A stretch of 64,000 bases of DNA, taken from NCBI GenBank assembly GCA_003349915.1, contig QFXE01000007.1, positions 99,460-163,459 on the forward strand, given 5' to 3'. The notes beneath the pieces are model-generated. The model was not told the origin of the DNA. It worked only from the letters and a program-made list of their open reading frames with translations, and searched no databases. Shown here in pieces: positions 59,023 through 64,000 of the stretch. The stretch is from an endosymbiont of Escarpia spicata. Lineage in GTDB: Bacteria; Pseudomonadota; Gammaproteobacteria; Chromatiales; Chromatiaceae. A program made the position numbers and the translations under genes. How positions within the stretch are numbered: position 1 is the first letter of the stretch; every line of letters begins with the position of its first letter.

Positions 59023-62000
59023 TCAGCCGTGCAGATCCTGCAGGCGATTTACGCTGACTGCGTCCAACTGTTTCAGCGCCAGACAAGTTGCCTCGGCGCC
59101 GGAGATGGTGGTTGTGTAGTTGACCTTATACTGTAGCGCAGCACGTCGAATCTCCGCAGAGTCCGCAATGGCTTTGGCGCCCTCCGTCGTGTTGACAACA
59201 ACGAAAGAGATCTCATTATTCTTGATCATATCCACGATGTGCGGTCGTCCCTCCTTGACCTTGTTGACCCGAATGCAATCGATTCCCGCATTCCTTATCA
59301 CTTTTGCAGTACCCCTGGTGGCACAGATCTCAAATCCAAGAGCGATCAAATCCTCCGCCACGCGTACGGCACGTTTTTGGTCCACATCACGCACGCTGAT
59401 TAACGCCCTGCCACCCTCAGGCAGACGAGAGCCGGCACCAAGAGTCGCCTTATTGAAAGCCTCACCAAAGGTCTTGCCGACCCCCATCACCTCACCAGTG
59501 GATTTCATCTCCGGCCCCAGCACGGTATCGACACCGGGAAACTTGACGAATGGAAATACCGCCTCTTTGACGTAGTAGATCTCAGGCACCACCTCTTCGG
59601 TAAAACCCTGTTCCGCCAGACTCACACCCGCCATGCAGCGTGCAGCCACTTTGGCCAACTGGACGCCGGTAGCTTTGGAGACAAACGGCACGGTGCGGGA
59701 AGCTCGGGGGTTGACCTCCAGCAGGTAAATTTCGTCGTCCTTGATGGCAAACTGGGTATTCATCAGACCCACGACCCCAAGCTCCAGGGCCATCTTGCGG
59801 ATCTGTTCGCGCATCCTGTCCTGCACGGAAGCCGACAGGGTATAGGGTGGCAGGGAACAGGCGGAATCACCCGAGTGCACGCCAGCCTGCTCGATATGCT
59901 CCATGATACCGCCGATCACCACATCCTTACCGTCGCAGATGGCGTCGACATCCACTTCGATGGCATCATTGAGAAAGTGGTCCAGCAACACCGGTGAGTC
60001 GTTGGAGACACTCACCGCCTCGCGCATGTAGCGACGCAGGTCACTCTCGTTGGTGACGATCTCCATCGCACGCCCGCCCAACACATAAGAGGGCCGGACA
60101 ACCAGCGGATAACCTATCTCTTCGGCCAGCTTAACCGCCTGCTCAGACTCGGTGGCGGTACGGTTCGGCGGCTGTTTCAGACCCAGCCTCTCCACGGCCA
60201 TCTGGAAACGTTCGCGATCCTCCGCCAAGTCGATGGCATCGGGACTGGTACCGATGATCGGTGCACCTGCGGCTTCCAAATCTTCCGCCAGGTTCAATGG
60301 TGTTTGACCTCCGTACTGGACGATCACACCCTTGGGCTGCTCCTTATCGATAATCTCCAGCGCATCTTCCAGGGTCAACGGCTCGAAATAGAGCCGGTCC
60401 GAGGTATCGTAGTCGGTGGAAACCGTCTCCGGGTTACAGTTGACCATGATGGTCTCGTAACCATCATCGCGCAAAGCGAAGGCGGCATGCACGCAGCAGT
60501 AGTCGAATTCGATGCCCTGACCGATCCGGTTGGGGCCGCCGCCCAACACCATGATCTTGTCGCGGCTGCTGGGCGCTGCCTCGCACTCATCCTCATAGGT
60601 GGAGTACATGTAAGCGGTACTGGTGGCAAACTCCGCCGCACAGGTATCGACCCGCTTGAATACCGGCCGGACCCCCGCTGCCCGTCGCAGCTCACGAACC
60701 TCCGCTTCGGTAGCACCAGTCAAAGTCGCGAGTCGCTTGTCGGCAAAACCCTTGCGTTTCAGGTAGCGCAACCGATGCTCATCCAGTGCCTCCAGACCCT
60801 GCGCCCTGACTTGATCTTCGAGGGTTACCAACTCTTCGATCTGCACCAGGAACCAGGGATCGATGCGGCTGTGCTCGTGAACCTCTTCCAGGCTCATGCC
60901 CCACCGGAGGGCGTCCGCCACATACCAGAGACGTTCGGGCCCCGGCAGACTCATCTCGCGTATCAGGGTGTATTTGACATCCTTCTCTTCCAGATCGACG
61001 ACCTCACAGAGGCCAAACTTACCGGTCTCCAGTCCCCGCAAGGCCTTCTGCAGCGACTCCTGGAAAGTGCGGCCTATGGCCATCACCTCGCCCACCGACT
61101 TCATCTGGGTGGTGAGCCGATCATCCGCCAACGGAAACTTTTCGAAGGCGAAGCGCGGCACCTTGGTAACCACATAATCTATGGCCGGCTCGAAAGAGGC
61201 GGGCGTTGCACCGCCGGTAATCTCATTCTGCAACTCATCGAGGGTGTACCCCACCGCCAGCTTGGCCGCCACCTTGGCGATGGGAAAACCGGTGGCCTTG
61301 GAGGCCAGCGCCGAGGAGCGGGAGACGCGGGGATTCATCTCGATGATGATCATGCGCCCGTTTTCCGGGTTGATGGCAAACTGCACGTTGGAACCGCCGG
61401 TCTCCACCCCGATCTCACGCAATACCGCCAGCGAGGCGTTACGCATGATCTGATACTCTTTGTCGGTGAGGGTCTGGGCCGGTGCAACGGTAATGGAGTC
61501 ACCGGTGTGCACCCCCATCGGATCCAGGTTTTCGATGGAACAGATGATGATGCAGTTGTCCTTGCGGTCCCGCACCACTTCCATCTCATACTCTTTCCAA
61601 CCGAGGATCGACTCTTCGATCAAGAGTTCACTGGTAGGGGAGAGATCGAGTCCCCGCTCGCAGATTTCGACGAACTCTTCCGCATTGTAGGCGATACCAC
61701 CGCCACTGCCGCCCATGGTAAAGGAGGGACGAATGATCGTCGGAAAACCGATGCCGACCTGTACCTGATTCGCCTCTTCCATGCTGTGCGCAATAGCCGA
61801 GCGAGGCATATCAAGTCCGATCTTGCGCATCGCCTTGCGGAACAGATCGCGATCTTCAGCCTTGTCGATCGCCTCCCGGGAGGCGCCGATCATCTTCACG
61901 CCAAACTTTTCAAGCACCCCTTCGCGCACCAGATCGAGGGCACAGTTGAGGGCCGTCTGACCACCCATGGTGGGCAACAGAACGTCGGGGCGCTCCTTTT

Positions 62001-62235
62001 CGATAATGCGCGCCACCGTCTCCCAGGTGATAGGTTCGATATAGACCGCATCCGCCGTATCGGGATCGGTCATAATGGTCGCCGGATTGGAGTTCACCAG
62101 GACAACCCGGAAACCCTCTTCCCGCAACGCTTTGCAGGCCTGAGCGCCAGAGTAGTCGAACTCACAGGCCTGACCGATCACAATGGGGCCGGCGCCGATG
62201 ATCAGGATACTTTGTATGTCTGTACGTTTTGGCAT
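59023..62235 (-). CDS. carB: Carbamoyl-phosphate synthase large chain
   Basis: This 1070-residue enzyme uses ammonia from CarA to make carbamoyl phosphate for pyrimidines and arginine. Two ATP-grasp halves ([18 protein letters not shown] and [19 protein letters not shown]) are followed by the C-terminal allosteric MGS-like domain. It is co-oriented with carA (44 bp). Confidence 0.98.
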   Translation of the reverse strand: MPKRTDIQSILIIGAGPIVIGQACEFDYSGAQACKALREEGFRVVLVNSNPATIMTDPDTADAVYIEPITWETVARIIEKERPDVLLPTMGGQTALNCALDLVREGVLEKFGVKMIGASREAIDKAEDRDLFRKAMRKIGLDMPRSAIAHSMEEANQVQVGIGFPTIIRPSFTMGGSGGGIAYNAEEFVEICERGLDLSPTSELLIEESILGWKEYEMEVVRDRKDNCIIICSIENLDPMGVHTGDSITVAPAQTLTDKEYQIMRNASLAVLREIGVETGGSNVQFAINPENGRMIIIEMNPRVSRSSALASKATGFPIAKVAAKLAVGYTLDELQNEITGGATPASFEPAIDYVVTKVPRFAFEKFPLADDRLTTQMKSVGEVMAIGRTFQESLQKALRGLETGKFGLCEVVDLEEKDVKYTLIREMSLPGPERLWYVADALRWGMSLEEVHEHSRIDPWFLVQIEELVTLEDQVRAQGLEALDEHRLRYLKRKGFADKRLATLTGATEAEVRELRRAAGVRPVFKRVDTCAAEFATSTAYMYSTYEDECEAAPSSRDKIMVLGGGPNRIGQGIEFDYCCVHAAFALRDDGYETIMVNCNPETVSTDYDTSDRLYFEPLTLEDALEIIDKEQPKGVIVQYGGQTPLNLAEDLEAAGAPIIGTSPDAIDLAEDRERFQMAVERLGLKQPPNRTATESEQAVKLAEEIGYPLVVRPSYVLGGRAMEIVTNESDLRRYMREAVSVSNDSPVLLDHFLNDAIEVDVDAICDGKDVVIGGIMEHIEQAGVHSGDSACSLPPYTLSASVQDRMREQIRKMALELGVVGLMNTQFAIKDDEIYLLEVNPRASRTVPFVSKATGVQLAKVAARCMAGVSLAEQGFTEEVVPEIYYVKEAVFPFVKFPGVDTVLGPEMKSTGEVMGVGKTFGEAFNKATLGAGSRLPEGGRALISVRDVDQKRAVRVAEDLIALGFEICATRGTAKVIRNAGIDCIRVNKVKEGRPHIVDMIKNNEISFVVVNTTEGAKAIADSAEIRRAALQYKVNYTTTISGAEATCLALKQLDAVSVNRLQDLHG

Positions 62236-62279
62236 TTACTCGAACCGTTGGATAATCAGCCGCGATTCCTGCGGCTAAT

Positions 62280-63422
62280 TCAATTTTCCGTCTTCATCAA
62301 CTCGATGAAATGATCGAACACCGGCGCCACGTCGTGGGGACCGGGACTGGCTTCAGGGTGTCCCTGAAAGCCGAAGGCCGGTTTATCGGTGCGGTGGATA
62401 CCCTGCAGCGAACCATCGAAGAGCGAACGATGTGTTGCTCTCAGCGTCTCAGGCAGACTCACCTCATCCACTGCAAAGCCGTGGTTCTGGCTGCTGATCA
62501 TGACCGTCTTTTCGCCCAGATCCTGCACCGGATGATTCGCGCCATGGTGGCCGAATTTCATCTTGACCGTCCTGGCGCCGCTGGCAAGGGACAACAGCTG
62601 ATGCCCCAGACAGATGCCGAACACCGGCATACCTGTATCGACAATCTCCTGGATCGCTTCGATAGCGTAGTCGCAGGGCTCCGGATCGCCTGGCCCATTG
62701 GAGAGGAAGACCCCATCCGGATTCATGGCAAGCACATCCTTCGCGGACATCTGGGCCGGCACCACCGTCAGGCGGCAGCCCCGATCCACCAGCATGCGCA
62801 GGATATTGCGTTTGACCCCGTAGTCGTAGGCCACTACGTGCAGTGGTAATTTCTCTTCGATGGGATGTTCGGCCTCAGGCATTCCACCCTCAAGGGACCA
62901 ACTGCCCTGTGCCCATTCGTAGGGGATATCGGTGGTGACCTCTTTCGCCAGATCCATACCCTTGAGACCAGGAAAATTCTTCGCTGCCTCCAGTGCCGCC
63001 TGTTCGTCCACATCGTCACCCGCCAAAATACAACCGCTCTGTGCCCCCTTCTCCCGCAGGATCCGGGTCAGCTTGCGAGTGTCGATACCGGCAATAGCAA
63101 CGATGTTATTACGACGCAGGTAAGCATCCAGCGCCTCCTGGCTCCGCCAGTTGCTGCTCAAGAGGGGAAGGTCGCGAATCACCAGGCCAGCGGCATGGAT
63201 ATGTCCCGACTCCTCGTCGTCCTCATTGGCGCCGGTATTTCCGATATGGGGATAGGTCAGGGTCACGATCTGACGGCTATAGGAAGGATCGGTAAGGATC
63301 TCCTGATAGCCGGTCATGGCCGTATTGAAGACCACTTCACCGACAGACTGCCCATCTGCACCAATGGCTTCGCCCCGAAAAGTGGTGCCGTCTTCCAGGA
63401 CCAGAACTGCTGGTTTGTTCAA
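62280..63422 (-). CDS. carA: Carbamoyl-phosphate synthase small (glutaminase) chain
   Basis: This 380-residue glutaminase has its catalytic Cys in [15 protein letters not shown], His/Glu in [10 protein letters not shown], and the N-terminal match [23 protein letters not shown] at 63422 is chosen: GGAG lies 5 nt upstream, and E. coli carA also starts at TTG in this place. An upstream GTG at 63434 (four codons earlier) is open but has no ribosome site. Confidence 0.97.
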   Translation of the reverse strand: MNKPAVLVLEDGTTFRGEAIGADGQSVGEVVFNTAMTGYQEILTDPSYSRQIVTLTYPHIGNTGANEDDEESGHIHAAGLVIRDLPLLSSNWRSQEALDAYLRRNNIVAIAGIDTRKLTRILREKGAQSGCILAGDDVDEQAALEAAKNFPGLKGMDLAKEVTTDIPYEWAQGSWSLEGGMPEAEHPIEEKLPLHVVAYDYGVKRNILRMLVDRGCRLTVVPAQMSAKDVLAMNPDGVFLSNGPGDPEPCDYAIEAIQEIVDTGMPVFGICLGHQLLSLASGARTVKMKFGHHGANHPVQDLGEKTVMISSQNHGFAVDEVSLPETLRATHRSLFDGSLQGIHRTDKPAFGFQGHPEASPGPHDVAPVFDHFIELMKTEN

Positions 63423-63594
63423 AAAATTCTCCACTGCGGGCGCACGAAACGGGATAAGCCCTGCGGCTTACCCCGTTCCAATTGAATCGTTTGGGATGAG
63501 TGGCTGAAAGTGCCACGTCAAACCAAGGCGATTCTACTTGAAAGAGAGCAATTCTGTCTACGTGGATAAGCCACCGCCGAATAAACCGCCCATA

Positions 63595-63893
63595 GGAGGC
63601 TGTCGGGTTTATCCGTTTGAAGTGACTAATCCGCAGGAGCGGATTGAGCAGCTCTGCTGCCCCCGAAGGGGTGAAGGGCAGGATGCCCGTAATAAAATCA
63701 CTGGGGGCGAATCAAATCAGTTTATCGAACGAGGCGATTAAATGGACAGGAGTCCATTTGACGGTGAAGCCACCCGCAGGGTGCGAGGCAGGACGCCGAG
63801 CATCAATAGTGGACCTATTTAACGAGTTCGATGAGCTGAGTTGATCGTCATCCAGGGATTTGCAGCCAAACAGTGTTAAACCCGACAGCCTCC
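63595..63893. mobile_element. MITE-like element with 17-bp terminal inverted repeats and TA duplication
   Basis: GGAGGCTGTCGGGTTTA (63595-63611) is repeated inverted at 63877-63893, perfectly. TA dinucleotides flank both ends (63593-63594 and 63894-63895), the target duplication of IS630/Tc1-mariner elements (family knowledge). The 299 bp inside carry no transposase; short frames here look random. Its right end abuts the thioredoxin-like gene. No second copy is in the window. Confidence 0.75.
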
Positions 63894-64000
63894 TAGAGAC
63901 CCGAAAGATGTTGCCGGGTCCAGTTAATGATGCCTTCGGCATCCATGGCTCCAGGCTGCCGGGCAACCTCCCTGCCCCTATGCAGTAGCATCAATGTGGG
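63893..64000 (-). CDS. Thioredoxin-like protein, 5' end outside window, stop made by a MITE
   Basis: 35 codons of a C-terminus, from the window edge, read PTLMLLHRGREVARQPGA and then MDAEGIINWTRQHLSGL. The opening cis-Pro-Thr-Leu and following strand match the second half of the thioredoxin fold. The active-site half lies outside. The stop TAG is TA of the target duplication plus the first G of the MITE repeat, so the present C-terminus was set by insertion. On the far side of the element the frame would have run on. Redox role by fold only. Confidence 0.75.
   Translation of the reverse strand, partial: PTLMLLHRGREVARQPGAMDAEGIINWTRQHLSGL

Noticed and set aside
60304-62313. 669-codon plus-strand frame inside carB
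   Set aside because: Antisense shadow of carB despite its length.
63538-63966. Three short frames across the MITE and right edge
   Set aside because: They follow no protein-like pattern; the thioredoxin-like C-terminus lies in a different frame.

Overview
The window is a chromosomal segment of a gammaproteobacterium. The evidence is gene order plus protein similarity from memory: carA-carB-greA, ftsH-folP-glmM-tpiA-secG-tRNA-Leu, a full nuoA-N operon, and tRNA-fMet-rimP-nusA-infB-rbfA-truB-rpsO-pnp all run in the usual gammaproteobacterial order. A PEP-CTERM protein, RtcR and several c-di-GMP or redox genes suggest a free-living or environmentally acquired lineage, possibly of the Chromatiales/sulfur-oxidiser type. 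That lineage guess is inference.

Positions 1-27.7 kb are accessory. A secreted Met-Gly-Ser repeat protein runs off the left edge, followed by two small secreted unknowns. Next come a two-component system whose sensor carries a periplasmic CxxCH heme motif and a sigma-54 response regulator. The RtcR locus follows: a CARF-domain sigma-54 activator, a consensus sigma-54 promoter, a helical protein, a possibly structured RNA and a tiny basic Cys protein, with no rtcA or rtcB in sight. Then come a thioredoxin-fold protein, YceI, an RND efflux pair, a frameshifted PEP-CTERM gene, tRNA-Glu, nei, gltS, a rhodanese, a frameshifted GGDEF-EAL gene, cytochrome b561-YceI, an ECF sigma/anti-sigma pair, a serine hydrolase and a small secreted protein.

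Positions 27.7-63.4 kb are housekeeping genes, nearly all on the minus strand. They cover the transcription/translation operon, the 14-subunit complex I operon, secG, tpiA, glmM, folP, ftsH, rlmE, yhbY (plus strand), greA and carAB. The right end holds a MITE-like element with TA target duplications. It abuts, and supplies the stop codon of, a thioredoxin-like gene that runs off the right edge.

Dispersed GTAG-starting palindromes of three REP-like families sit between genes. The four copies of the main family differ only by changes matched on both arms. The best candidates for new biology are the RtcR locus without an RNA ligase, the Met-Gly-Ser protein, and the REP-like families.
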